A DNA stretch of 7,267 nt from Frankiaceae bacterium (lineage in GTDB: Bacteria > Actinomycetota > Actinomycetes > JAVEEB01), in NCBI GenBank assembly GCA_030840665.1, contig JAVEEB010000228.1:1-7267 (forward strand). The letters run 5' to 3'. The notes beneath the pieces are model-generated. The model had not been told where the DNA came from and searched no databases. It saw nothing but the letters and a program-made list of their open reading frames with translations. How positions within the stretch are numbered: the stretch's first letter is position 1; the number at the start of each line of letters is the position of its first letter. Positions 1 to 6,141 of this stretch are shown in pieces. Made by a program: the position numbers and the translations under genes.

Positions 1-1
1 C

Positions 2-151
2 TGGTGCCGGGCCACGTTGTCGTCGTACAAATGTCCCGTTGATTTTCGCCTCGTCGAGGCGCTGCCGCGCGGACCCACGGGCAAGGTGCTCAAGCGCGAC
101 GTACGTGCGTTGTGGTCGCTCGACGCCAGCACGCAATCGCGATCTTCATAG
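2..151 (+). CDS. Acyl-CoA synthetase / AMP-dependent ligase, C-terminal end (partial)
   Basis: The frame open from base 2 encodes 49 residues and stops at TAG 149-151; the gene begins upstream of the window. The peptide contains SSYKCPVDFRLVEALPRGP followed by TGKVLKRDVR. This is the C-terminal A10 region of the ANL superfamily (acyl- and aryl-CoA synthetases, adenylation domains). In that family the lysine of the P-x-x-GK segment (codon 28 here) is the catalytic lysine of the adenylation half-reaction. Such enzymes activate a carboxylic acid with ATP and join it to CoA in the cytoplasm. The substrate cannot be read from this fragment. It lies 63 bp upstream of tsaB in the same direction, but tsaB appears to have its own promoter, so the two are probably not one functional unit. 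The family is clear; the subfamily is not. Confidence 0.85.
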   Translation, partial: WCRATLSSYKCPVDFRLVEALPRGPTGKVLKRDVRALWSLDASTQSRSS

Positions 152-202
152 GACCGCACGCGCCTCGCGGCCGCTGGTCCACGCCACCGCGGCCGTGGCG
201 GC

Positions 203-208
203 TAGGCT
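203..208 (+). promoter_or_regulatory. Candidate -10 element for leaderless tsaB
   Basis: TAGGCT fits the TANNNT -10 pattern. It is followed by six bases and then the GTG of tsaB at 215. With this spacing transcription would start at or next to the G of the start codon. No Shine-Dalgarno sequence precedes the GTG, which agrees with a leaderless mRNA, common in actinobacteria. No convincing -35 box was seen. The promoter is inferred from sequence only. Confidence 0.5.
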
Positions 209-214
209 GAATCA

Positions 215-880
215 GTGCTCCTCCTCGCCTTTGACACGTCGACCCCGGCCGTCACGGTGGCGTTGTGCGGCGATCACGGTGTGCTGGCCCAGTCGATGGA
301 CGTCGACGCACGGCGACACGGTGAGCTGCTCGCGCCGGCCATAGCCAGGGTCCTGGCAGCCGCCGATGCGGTGCCTGGCGACCTCACGGCGATCGCGGTG
401 GGCGCGGGCCCCGGTCCGTACACGGGCTTGCGCGTCGGCCTGGTGACCGCCGCGACCTTGGCTGACGCTCTGGGGGTGCCGGCGTACCCGGTGTGCTCGC
501 TGGACATCCTCGCCGCCGGTCATGCCGGGCCGGTGCTGGTCGCGACCGACGCGCGCCGGCATGAGGTCTACTGGGCCGCGTACGACGCTGCGGGGCTGCG
601 CGTCGCGGGCCCGTCGGTCGACCGGCCGCCCGTCGTTCGCGAGTGGCTCGAGGCCCATGCCGGCTATGCAGTTCTGGGCGATGGAGCGCTGCTGTACGCC
701 GACGAGTTCCCCGACAACATGATCCCCGAGCACCCGCGCTATCCGGCGGCGTCCGCGCTGGCGCACCTCGTCCTGCCCGACGCGGTGGCCGGCCTGGACC
801 CGGAGCCGCTCACCCCGATCTACCTCCGCCGCCCCGATGCGACCCCGCCCGGGCCTCGCAAGCAAGTCACCCCAGCATGA
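215..880 (+). CDS. tsaB: tRNA t6A37 threonylcarbamoyltransferase complex dimerisation subunit TsaB
   Basis: The product has 221 residues, normal for the family, from a GTG start. It opens with the ASKHA-fold strand LLLAFDTSTPAVTVAL (residues 2-17) and carries the TsaB hallmark GPGPYTGLRVG near residues 65-75, matching the usual GPGSFTGLRxG. TsaB is the catalytically inactive paralogue of TsaD. It forms the TsaD-TsaB heterodimer which, with the ATPase TsaE, moves the threonylcarbamoyl group onto A37 of ANN-decoding tRNAs in the cytoplasm. The start was chosen because the protein begins directly at the first beta strand and because a -10 element sits at leaderless spacing (203-208). The stop codon overlaps the rimI start (ATGA, 877-880), so rimI is probably translationally coupled. 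No tsaE lies directly upstream, where many actinobacteria have it. Confidence 0.95.
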   Translation: MLLLAFDTSTPAVTVALCGDHGVLAQSMDVDARRHGELLAPAIARVLAAADAVPGDLTAIAVGAGPGPYTGLRVGLVTAATLADALGVPAYPVCSLDILAAGHAGPVLVATDARRHEVYWAAYDAAGLRVAGPSVDRPPVVREWLEAHAGYAVLGDGALLYADEFPDNMIPEHPRYPAASALAHLVLPDAVAGLDPEPLTPIYLRRPDATPPGPRKQVTPA

Positions 881-1329
881 GCGCCGCAACTCTGCGCCCC
901 ATGCGGTGGTGGGACATCGATCCCTTGCTCGCCATGGAACACGACCTCTTCGGCTCCGAATCGTGGACCGCCGTCGCGTTCTGGTCAGAGCTCGCGCAGC
1001 CGTCGACGCGGCACTACGTCGTCGCCGACGACGACGGTGAACTCGTGGGGTGGGCGGGTCTTGCGGCGTGGTCCGGCGAGTCGTTCGTACAAACGATCGC
1101 GGTACGACGGGATCGACAGCACGCCGGTCTCGGCCGCGCCCTCCTCAGCGAGTTGCTGGATGAGGCGAAGCGCCGCGGCGAACGCCACGTCATGCTCGAA
1201 GTGCGGGCAAATGATGAGCGTGCGCAGCGGATGTACGCGCGCGCGGGCTTCGAGGCGATCGGCCGTCGCGCCCGCTACTACCAGCCCAGTGGCATCGACG
1301 CGATCGTCATGCGCGCGGAGCTGTCATGA
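877..1329 (+). CDS. rimI: RimI-type GNAT protein N-acetyltransferase
   Basis: The product has 150 residues and a single GNAT domain. The acetyl-CoA pyrophosphate loop follows strand QTIAV (72-76) as [11 protein letters not shown] (80-90), fitting Q/R-x-x-G-x-G/A. Motif B is [19 protein letters not shown] (107-125), followed by GRRARYY (129-135), typical of RimI; E108 and the YY pair lie where the family's proposed catalytic residues are found. RimI acetylates the N-terminal residue of ribosomal protein S18 in enterobacteria; targets in actinobacteria may be broader. The ATG at 877 is preferred over further-upstream in-frame starts because it overlaps the tsaB stop as ATGA and gives the normal family length. 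It sits between tsaB and tsaD, its standard neighbourhood. The end of the gene lies in a 17-bp duplication (see the repeat at 1315-1348). Confidence 0.93.
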   Translation: MSAATLRPMRWWDIDPLLAMEHDLFGSESWTAVAFWSELAQPSTRHYVVADDDGELVGWAGLAAWSGESFVQTIAVRRDRQHAGLGRALLSELLDEAKRRGERHVMLEVRANDERAQRMYARAGFEAIGRRARYYQPSGIDAIVMRAELS

Positions 1330-1348
1330 CTGCGGAGCTGGCATGAGT
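1315..1348 (+). repeat. 17-bp tandem duplication spanning the rimI stop and the tsaD start
   Basis: Copy 1 (1315-1331) reads GCGGAGCTGTCATGACT and copy 2 (1332-1348) reads GCGGAGCTGGCATGAGT: 15 of 17 bases match and nothing lies between them. Each copy carries a GGAG ribosome-binding sequence, a 5-base spacer and ATGA. In copy 1 the TGA of ATGA ends rimI; in copy 2 the ATG starts tsaD. The ATG of copy 1 opens a six-codon frame (1326-1346) that ends at the TGA overlapping the tsaD start. Confidence 0.85.
1334..1337 (+). promoter_or_regulatory. tsaD ribosome-binding site (GGAG)
   Basis: GGAG lies five bases before the ATG at 1343 and supports that start over the many upstream in-frame codons inside rimI. 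It is the second copy of the duplicated segment. Confidence 0.6.
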
Positions 1349-2368
1349 ACCGGACCGTTGATCCTCGGCATCGAGACGTCGTGCGACGAGACCGGGGTCG
1401 GCATCGTGCGCGGGTCCGAGTTGCTCGCCGACGAGGTCGCCTCCAGCGTCGAGCAGCATGCGCGCTTCGGCGGCGTGGTGCCCGAGGTCGCCTCTCGCGC
1501 GCACCTCGAGGCCATGGTCCCGACGGTCCAGCGCGCGTTGCGGACGGCCGGCGTGACGATGCGCGAGATCGACGCGATCGCGGTCACCGCCGGACCCGGC
1601 TTGATGGGTGCGCTGCTGGTCGGCGTGGCCGCGGCGAAGGCGTACGCGCTGGCGCTCGACAAGCCGTTGTACGGCGTCAACCACCTCGCTGCCCACGTCG
1701 CCGTCGACACGGTGGAGCACGGCGCGCTGCCCGCCCCGTGCATCTCGCTGCTGGTCTCCGGCGGCCACTCGTCGCTCCTGCTGGTGGAAGATGTGACCCG
1801 CGGCGTGCAGCACCTCGGCGCGACGGTCGACGACGCGGCAGGTGAAGCCTTCGACAAGGTCGCGCGCGTGCTGGGGCTCGGTTTTCCCGGCGGCCCGCCC
1901 ATCGATCGGGCCGCGGCCGACGGCAACAAGAGTGCGATCGCCTTCCCGCGCGGTGTGGTGCGCGATGCGCCGTACAACTTCACGTTCTCCGGCTTGAAAA
2001 CCTCGGTGGCCCGCTGGGTCGAGGCGCGGGAACGCGCGGGCGAGCCCGTGCCCGTCGCCGACGTGGCGGCGTCGTTCCAGGAGGCGGTTGTGGACGTGCT
2101 CACGGCGCGGGCGATCGCGGCGTGCAAGGAGTACGACGTGCGCGACCTGCTCATCGGCGGCGGCGTCGCCGCCAACAGCCGCCTGCGCGCGTTGGCTCAG
2201 GAACGGTGCGACAAGGCGGGCGTGCGGTTGCGGGTCCCACGGCCGAAGTTGTGCACGGACAACGGCGCGATGGTCGCCGCCCTCGGTTCGCTGATGGTGA
2301 GCTGCGGCGTGGAGCCGTCGACGCTGGACCTCCCCGCCGATTCCTCGCTCGCGCTCGTCCGCGTCTAG
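1343..2368 (+). CDS. tsaD: tRNA t6A37 threonylcarbamoyltransferase TsaD (Kae1/Gcp/YgjD family)
   Basis: The product has 341 residues, the normal length. It contains [16 protein letters not shown] (7-22), GPGL (84-87), the metal-binding motif HLAAH (H114 and H118), the nucleotide-binding stretch [14 protein letters not shown], then [40 protein letters not shown] and finally CTDNGAM, with metal-ligand D306. TsaD catalyses transfer of threonylcarbamoyl from threonylcarbamoyl-AMP to N6 of A37 in tRNAs reading ANN codons, working with TsaB and TsaE. All recognisable catalytic and metal-binding residues are present, so it should be active. The start at 1343 is supported by GGAG and by alignment of the family's N-terminus; it lies 13 bases after the rimI stop. 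In many actinobacteria groES-groEL follow; here a convergent gene and a palindrome follow instead. Confidence 0.96.
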   Translation: MSTGPLILGIETSCDETGVGIVRGSELLADEVASSVEQHARFGGVVPEVASRAHLEAMVPTVQRALRTAGVTMREIDAIAVTAGPGLMGALLVGVAAAKAYALALDKPLYGVNHLAAHVAVDTVEHGALPAPCISLLVSGGHSSLLLVEDVTRGVQHLGATVDDAAGEAFDKVARVLGLGFPGGPPIDRAAADGNKSAIAFPRGVVRDAPYNFTFSGLKTSVARWVEARERAGEPVPVADVAASFQEAVVDVLTARAIAACKEYDVRDLLIGGGVAANSRLRALAQERCDKAGVRLRVPRPKLCTDNGAMVAALGSLMVSCGVEPSTLDLPADSSLALVRV

Positions 2369-2383
2369 CGCGCCCTGACCCCC

Positions 2384-2429
2384 GCGCACCGCAGAATTGC
2401 GCGCCCGGGCGCGCAAAAATGCGGTGCGT
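2384..2429. terminator. Nested palindrome, candidate bidirectional terminator between convergent genes
   Basis: An inner perfect palindrome (2397-2416, core TGCGCGCCCGGGCGCGCA) is enclosed by an outer inverted repeat, CGCACCGCA (2385-2393) with TGCGGTGCG (2420-2428), extended by a G-T pair at 2384/2429. It lies 15 bases after the tsaD stop and 15 bases beyond the stop of the minus-strand gene ending at 2445. Five A residues (2415-2419) follow the inner stem on the + strand, so neither strand has a classic long U tail, but U-poor hairpin terminators are usual in actinobacteria. A dispersed palindromic repeat is the main alternative. Confidence 0.55.
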
Positions 2430-2444
2430 CTCGGTGGGAGCGGG

Positions 2445-3605
2445 CTACTTGCGGGCGACGCAGCCGGCGGCGGTCCACGCGGAGACGTTGCCCGCCGCAT
2501 CGCGGGACCGCACGGAGAAGCAGTACGTGTAGCCCTTGGGAGTGCGGGTCAGCGTGGCTGCGCGGGCGTTGAGCCGCTGCCAGCCGGCCGGGTAGCTCCA
2601 GGCGCTGTACGCGTGGTGCGCCGCGGCCCGCCGGAAACGCACGTCGTACGTCGCCAACCCCGACCCGCCGGCGTCGGCGCCGCGCCACGTGGCGTGGATC
2701 GTGGTGCTCAGGGAGACGGCCGAGTGCGGGGTGAGGAGCGCAACCGAGGGAGCGGCGCGATCCGCGTCCGCGCAGCGCACGTCGCCGTCGATGGTGCCGT
2801 CGAGGTACTGGGCCAGCAGCCGCTCCCCGCCGGTGAACGACAGCGTCGCGCACTGGGCCGATGCCGAGGGGAGGTCGCCGACTCCGGCGTACCAGACCGG
2901 TCCGTCTTCGATCGGGAACTTCACGGCGAACGGCCAGCGGGCGCGGGCGGCATTCGCGTTGGCCCGCGCGTAGCCGCCGGTGATGTCGTTCCACTGGAAG
3001 GCCGTCGAGTAGATCCCGACCTCGCGAACGCCGGACACGCGCAGCGCATCGACGTACCCCTGAAGGTCGGCGGCGTTGCTGCTCGCGTCGCCCTTCCAGC
3101 TGTTGCCGTTCGGGCTGGGGACGCGGCTGCCTTCGACGTCGAGCCACCACGTGACGGTGAGCGGATCCAGTGCGCCGCCCGCGTCGCGCCGGGCAACGGA
3201 CAGGGCGTCGAGGGCGGCGTCCCAGCCGTAGTCGTAGGCGCAGCCCGGGTCGGTGTCGCTGGCGGGATTGACGCAGCGGACAGGGGCCAGCCGCCCGGCC
3301 GGCGACCAGTGGATGCTCGTGTGTCCCGGGTTCGCGGTGTTGACGTAGAGCCCCGGCTGACCCGTGCCGACGGCCCACGCGGCCTGCGCGGCCAGGCAAG
3401 GATTCGCCGCGAAGGGCAGCCCGCCGGTCACGCCGACGATGCCGAATGCGCCGGTCGTGGGCGCCCCGGCGGCGCACTGGGGCGACGACTGGTCGTGACC
3501 GAGGTCACCCGCCGCGGCATTGGCGGGCGCGGCGGTCCCGGACAGCAGCAGTGCGGCTCCGAGAGCGGCCGCCGCAAGGCGCGTGAGCGCGGGGGAGCGC
3601 CTCAT
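2445..3605 (-). CDS. Secreted GH25-like (lysozyme-fold) protein with C-terminal FN3-like domain
   Basis: The product has 386 residues. It begins with MRRSPALTRLAAAALGAA, a Sec-type signal peptide with likely cleavage after ANA (about residue 30). Residues 34-282 resemble a GH25-like TIM-barrel family common in actinobacteria. The first strand region is HDQSSPQC (37-44), followed by FGIVGVTGGLPFAANPC (54-70), LYVNTANPG (86-94), WWLDVEG (153-159), VGIYSTAFQW (196-205), VWYAG (237-241) and AQYLDGTIDGDVRC (265-278). D156 and E158 form the D-x-E pair used by GH25 muramidases, and D38 may match the first-strand aspartate. Six cysteines in the catalytic part suggest disulfides. Residues 285-386 form an FN3/Ig-like domain (KGYTYCFSVRSRDAAGNVSAW). 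A role in peptidoglycan hydrolysis or binding is inferred, not shown. The start overlaps the stop of the hemerythrin-like gene as ATGA, so translation is probably coupled. Confidence 0.82.
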   Translation of the reverse strand: MRRSPALTRLAAAALGAALLLSGTAAPANAAAGDLGHDQSSPQCAAGAPTTGAFGIVGVTGGLPFAANPCLAAQAAWAVGTGQPGLYVNTANPGHTSIHWSPAGRLAPVRCVNPASDTDPGCAYDYGWDAALDALSVARRDAGGALDPLTVTWWLDVEGSRVPSPNGNSWKGDASSNAADLQGYVDALRVSGVREVGIYSTAFQWNDITGGYARANANAARARWPFAVKFPIEDGPVWYAGVGDLPSASAQCATLSFTGGERLLAQYLDGTIDGDVRCADADRAAPSVALLTPHSAVSLSTTIHATWRGADAGGSGLATYDVRFRRAAAHHAYSAWSYPAGWQRLNARAATLTRTPKGYTYCFSVRSRDAAGNVSAWTAAGCVARK

Positions 3606-4102
3606 CGCCGGCCCGACATCGTCGCCAGCACAGGGCCGAGGGCATCTTCTTCGTACGCCAGATGTGTCAACAGGTGCTCCGAGAGTGCGGACTGCGCGGC
3701 CGATAGGCGCGTCCGAGCGGTGGCGTCTCCGTTGCCGAGGTAGCGCGCGGCCGCCTCGATCTCGTCCAGCAGGTCCGACACCTTTACGTGGTCCGCCATG
3801 AGGCGCTTGACGACTCCGGCGAGCGACGGGTCCGCCCGCTTGATGGCCGGGAAGAAGCTCTCGTCCTCGTGACCGTGGTGGCCGTGCACGAACTGGCAGT
3901 AGGTGAGGCAGTTGACCTTGAGCTGCCACAGCGGCCCCTTGGCCTGCAGTGTCCGCAGCTGGGCCGCCACGGCACCCGCGCCGGCCCCTGCCTCGACCTC
4001 GGCCGCCAGCTGCCGTACCGTCGCGAGGTCGCGGCGCAGCTTGTCGTGCACCCAGCGCAGCTCCTCGAGGAGGACGTTGCGGGGCGCGCTTTTCGGTGGC
4101 AC
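3602..4102 (-). CDS. Hemerythrin HHE domain protein
   Basis: The product has 166 residues, predicted cytoplasmic, with no signal peptide. It has the four-helix hemerythrin pattern of metal ligands: H19 (RWVHDKLRRDL), then HGHHGHEDESFFP (73-85) with H75-x-x-x-E79, H105 (LMADHVKVSDLL), and H143/H147-x-x-x-E151 (EHLLTHLAYEEDAL). This family binds a non-heme di-iron centre and is linked to oxygen, NO or redox handling or to iron sensing; the role of this member is unknown. C65 and C69 form a CxxxC near the second helix. The GTG start is supported by GAGGAG eight bases upstream (4111-4116). It is the first gene of a two-gene minus-strand unit; its TGA overlaps the ATG of the secreted GH25-like gene. 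It is divergent from the MFS gene across 92 bp. Confidence 0.88.
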   Translation of the reverse strand: MPPKSAPRNVLLEELRWVHDKLRRDLATVRQLAAEVEAGAGAGAVAAQLRTLQAKGPLWQLKVNCLTYCQFVHGHHGHEDESFFPAIKRADPSLAGVVKRLMADHVKVSDLLDEIEAAARYLGNGDATARTRLSAAQSALSEHLLTHLAYEEDALGPVLATMSGRR

Positions 4103-4110
4103 GCGGGCAA

Positions 4111-4116
4111 CTCCTC
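4111..4116 (-). promoter_or_regulatory. Ribosome-binding site of the hemerythrin-like gene
   Basis: On the minus strand GAGGAG lies eight bases before the GTG at 4102. It is the strongest Shine-Dalgarno sequence in the window and decides the GTG start. Confidence 0.7.
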
Positions 4117-4135
4117 GGACTCGGCGGAACTGCCG

Positions 4136-4141
4136 ATGGTA
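4136..4141 (-). promoter_or_regulatory. Possible -10 element for the hemerythrin/GH25-like unit
   Basis: TACCAT on the minus strand fits TANNNT and would give a leader of roughly 27 bases that includes the GAGGAG site. No convincing -35 hexamer was found, so this is a weak call. It lies in the 92-bp divergent region (4103-4194) shared with the MFS gene. Confidence 0.25.
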
Positions 4142-4182
4142 CGGGACCGGGCGCAGCAGAGACGCGCGCTGCCTTTGCCAGG

Positions 4183-4188
4183 GATACT
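4183..4188 (+). promoter_or_regulatory. Possible -10 element for a leaderless MFS transcript
   Basis: GATACT matches TATAAT at four of six positions. It is followed by six bases and then the ATG at 4195, the same spacing seen before tsaB. There is no clear Shine-Dalgarno sequence before the ATG, which favours a leaderless message. No -35 box is evident. Confidence 0.35.
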
Positions 4189-4194
4189 CAGCGG

Positions 4195-5499
4195 ATGATG
4201 CGTTCGCCGGGCACGACCGCTGAGGCAGGCCTGCCGTCGCCCGCCTCGGTGCAGCGGACGTACCTGATCCTGCTGCTCGGCAGCACGCTGGCGACGTCGT
4301 TCATCTGGGGCATCAACACGATCTTCCTGCTCGATGCGGGGCTCTCGAACTTCGAGGCCTTCGCCGCGAATGCGTTCTTCACGGCGGGCATGGTGCTGTT
4401 CGAAATCCCGACGGGGGTGACTGCCGACACCGTCGGGCGCCGCGCGTCGTACCTGCTCGGGACCCTGACGCTCACGGCCTCGACGGCGCTCTACGTGTTG
4501 CTGTGGCACATTCACGGCCCGTTCTGGGCCTGGGCGGTCGTGTCCATGTTGCTGGGCCTCGGCTTCACGTTCTTCTCCGGCGCGACGGAGGCGTGGCTCG
4601 TGGATGCGCTCGGCGCGACCGGCTTCACCGGCACTCTCGAATCTGTGTTCGCGAAGGGCCAGATCGCCGGCGGCGTGGCCATGCTGACCGGCTCGGTCGT
4701 CGGCGGGTACGTCGCACAGGTCACGAACCTCGGCGTGCCCTTCCTCATGCGCGCGGGCGTTCTGCTGTTGATGTTCGTGGTCGCGTTCACCACGATGCGC
4801 GACCTGGGCTTCACACCGTCCAAAGGCACGGGCATTCGCAACGAGATGCAGCGCATCGTCGTGGCCTCGATGCGCGACGGCTGGCGGGTGCCGTCGGTGA
4901 AGTGGCTCATGTTGTCGTCGCCGTTTTTGGCCGGCGTCCAGATCTACGTGTTCTACGCGCTGCAACCGTACTTGCTGAAGTTGTACGGCAACCCGAAGGC
5001 GTACGGGATCGCCGGCCTCGTCGCGGCCATCGTCGCGGGAGCGCAGATCGCAGGCGGGCTCGCTGCTCCGTGGGTGCGAAAGCTCTTCCATCGCCGTACG
5101 ACGGCGGTCGTTTCGGCTGCCGCGGCCAGCGCTGTGATCCTCACGGCCATCGGCCTGATCCGGCATTTCTGGGCCGTGGTCGTGCTGATTGTCGTGTGGG
5201 GGCTCATTTTTGCGGCGACTACTCCCATCCGCCAGGCGTACATGAACGGCATGATCCCGTCGGCGCAGCGGGCGACCATCCTCTCGTTCGACTCGATGCT
5301 CGGCTCGGCCGGCGGCGTCGTTGCGCAGCCCGCCCTCGGTCGATCCGCGGACGTGTGGGGCTATGGGGAGTCGTACGTCATCGCCGGCGGTCTCAACGCG
5401 CTCGCGGTGCCGTTCATCTGGTTGTCGAGGCGGCACGCCGGCGCGGCTGACACGGCACTCAGTCCGGCCACGGCGGTCAGTCCTGTGACGGCGGAGTAA
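4195..5499 (+). CDS. Major facilitator superfamily transporter, 12 TM
   Basis: The product has 434 residues with about 12 hydrophobic segments. TM1 is around residues 22-46 (TYLILLLGSTLATSFIWG). TM2 is followed by the loop GVTADTVGRRASY (74-86), an MFS motif A with D78 and G81-R82-R83. A polar central loop (near RDLGFTPSKGTGIRNEMQRI) separates two six-helix halves. The second half begins with VKWLMLSSPFLAGVQIYVFY and ends with YVIAGGLNALAVPFIWLS. It should be an inner-membrane secondary transporter, probably an exporter, driven by an ion gradient; the substrate cannot be told. ATG 4195 is followed by a second ATG at 4198, either of which could be used; the -10 spacing favours 4195. The long in-frame extension upstream was not adopted because it runs antisense through the hemerythrin gene. 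The gene stands alone, divergent from that gene. Confidence 0.88.
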   Translation: MMRSPGTTAEAGLPSPASVQRTYLILLLGSTLATSFIWGINTIFLLDAGLSNFEAFAANAFFTAGMVLFEIPTGVTADTVGRRASYLLGTLTLTASTALYVLLWHIHGPFWAWAVVSMLLGLGFTFFSGATEAWLVDALGATGFTGTLESVFAKGQIAGGVAMLTGSVVGGYVAQVTNLGVPFLMRAGVLLLMFVVAFTTMRDLGFTPSKGTGIRNEMQRIVVASMRDGWRVPSVKWLMLSSPFLAGVQIYVFYALQPYLLKLYGNPKAYGIAGLVAAIVAGAQIAGGLAAPWVRKLFHRRTTAVVSAAAASAVILTAIGLIRHFWAVVVLIVVWGLIFAATTPIRQAYMNGMIPSAQRATILSFDSMLGSAGGVVAQPALGRSADVWGYGESYVIAGGLNALAVPFIWLSRRHAGAADTALSPATAVSPVTAE

Positions 5500-5772
5500 G
5501 TCTCAGCGGACGGGGAGGTCGCCAGCAGGGTGAGATGAGGTGGGGCCAATTCTCAATGGGTGAGGCTCCGCGAGGGTGACAGGCTGTAGGTGTGTGAACG
5601 AAGCGTGCTGGGGCCTGCTGGTCCGAGTGCCCGTGCGGACGAGCATGAAGCGTGACAACGCACTCGATGCGGCAGATGTGCGAGTTCCCCGATGCCGTTG
5701 GCTTGCGTCTCGACCCGCGTGCTCGGCGACCGGACGGTGCAACCGACACGCTGCTCCACACGTCGGATAGGC
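5500..5772. other. Intergenic stretch between the MFS gene and the lipoprotein gene
   Basis: These 273 bases hold no gene I can support. Open frames here on both strands lack a good ribosome-binding site and look like chance in GC-rich DNA. The segment TGGGGCCAATTCTCAATGGG (5541-5560) recalls, from memory, terminal repeat sequences of IS21-family elements, but no transposase or second copy is visible here. No terminator hairpin with a good stem was found after the MFS stop, and no clear promoter for the lipoprotein gene was identified. Confidence 0.4.
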
Positions 5773-6141
5773 ATGGACGTCCGCAGCTGCCTTCCTCTCG
5801 CCTACCTCGCCGTAGCGTGTTCAGTTGTAGCTTGCGATCAGGCGGCAACTACATCGGTCGCGACTTCCAGCCCTCACGGCGCGCTGGCTGGCACGGCACG
5901 GATGTACGGCGGGCCCGCTGTCGACGGACATCAGGCGATGAACGGCGACCCCGGCGGTGGCATCACAGTGACCGTAAGCAGCGAAGGCCGGCAGGTGGCG
6001 TCCGCGGTGACGCATCAGGACGGACTGTTCTCATTCGACTTGCCGCCCGGGGACTACACCGTGTCGGGCTGTATGACCTTTCAGGTGCGCGTTTCGGCTG
6101 ACGCAACGACGAAGCACGATCTCAATTGCCCCATCCCATAG
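5773..6141 (+). CDS. Small predicted lipoprotein with carboxypeptidase-regulatory-like fold
   Basis: The product has 122 residues. It has a short lipoprotein signal peptide (MDVRSCLPLAYLAVACSVVAC) with lipobox V18-V19-A20-C21, so it is probably lipidated at C21 and held on the outer face of the membrane. After a Ser/Thr/Ala-rich linker, residues 38-118 show a beta-sandwich pattern: LAGTARMYGG, ITVTVSSEGRQVASAVTHQDG, LFSFDLPPGDYTVSG and FQVRVSA. The T/Q-x-DG-x-F-x-F-x-LPPG-x-Y signature is typical of carboxypeptidase-regulatory-like (transthyretin-like) domains, which are binding or structural modules. C100 and C119 may form a disulfide. The start at 5773 was chosen over an in-frame ATG at 5692 because only 5773 puts the signal peptide at the N-terminus. 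No specific function can be assigned. Confidence 0.72.
   Translation: MDVRSCLPLAYLAVACSVVACDQAATTSVATSSPHGALAGTARMYGGPAVDGHQAMNGDPGGGITVTVSSEGRQVASAVTHQDGLFSFDLPPGDYTVSGCMTFQVRVSADATTKHDLNCPIP

Noticed and set aside
643..876. N-terminal extension of RimI into tsaB
   Set aside because: Would overlap most of the tsaB 3' end out of frame; the ATGA start at 877 gives the normal family length.
1307..2500. 397-residue open frame antisense to tsaD
   Set aside because: Arg/Gly/His-rich shadow of tsaD in GC-rich DNA with no domain, and tsaD itself is certain.
2397..3743. 448-residue + strand open frame across the GH25-like gene
   Set aside because: Shadow of the minus-strand gene, which has a signal peptide and clear domains.
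3606..3929. N-terminal extension of the GH25-like protein
   Set aside because: Would bury the signal peptide and overlap the hemerythrin gene; the ATG at 3605 begins directly at the signal peptide.
3784..5436. 550-residue open frame antisense to the MFS gene
   Set aside because: Composition dominated by Arg, Glu, His and Gln with no recognisable domain; it is the complement of a membrane protein gene and runs into the hemerythrin gene in the wrong frame.
5522..5621. 8-bp inverted repeat CCAGCAGG/CCTGCTGG
   Set aside because: Arms are 84 bases apart and short; expected by chance in GC-rich DNA.
5692..5772. Upstream ATG for the lipoprotein gene
   Set aside because: Adds 27 residues ahead of the lipoprotein signal peptide and would destroy it.
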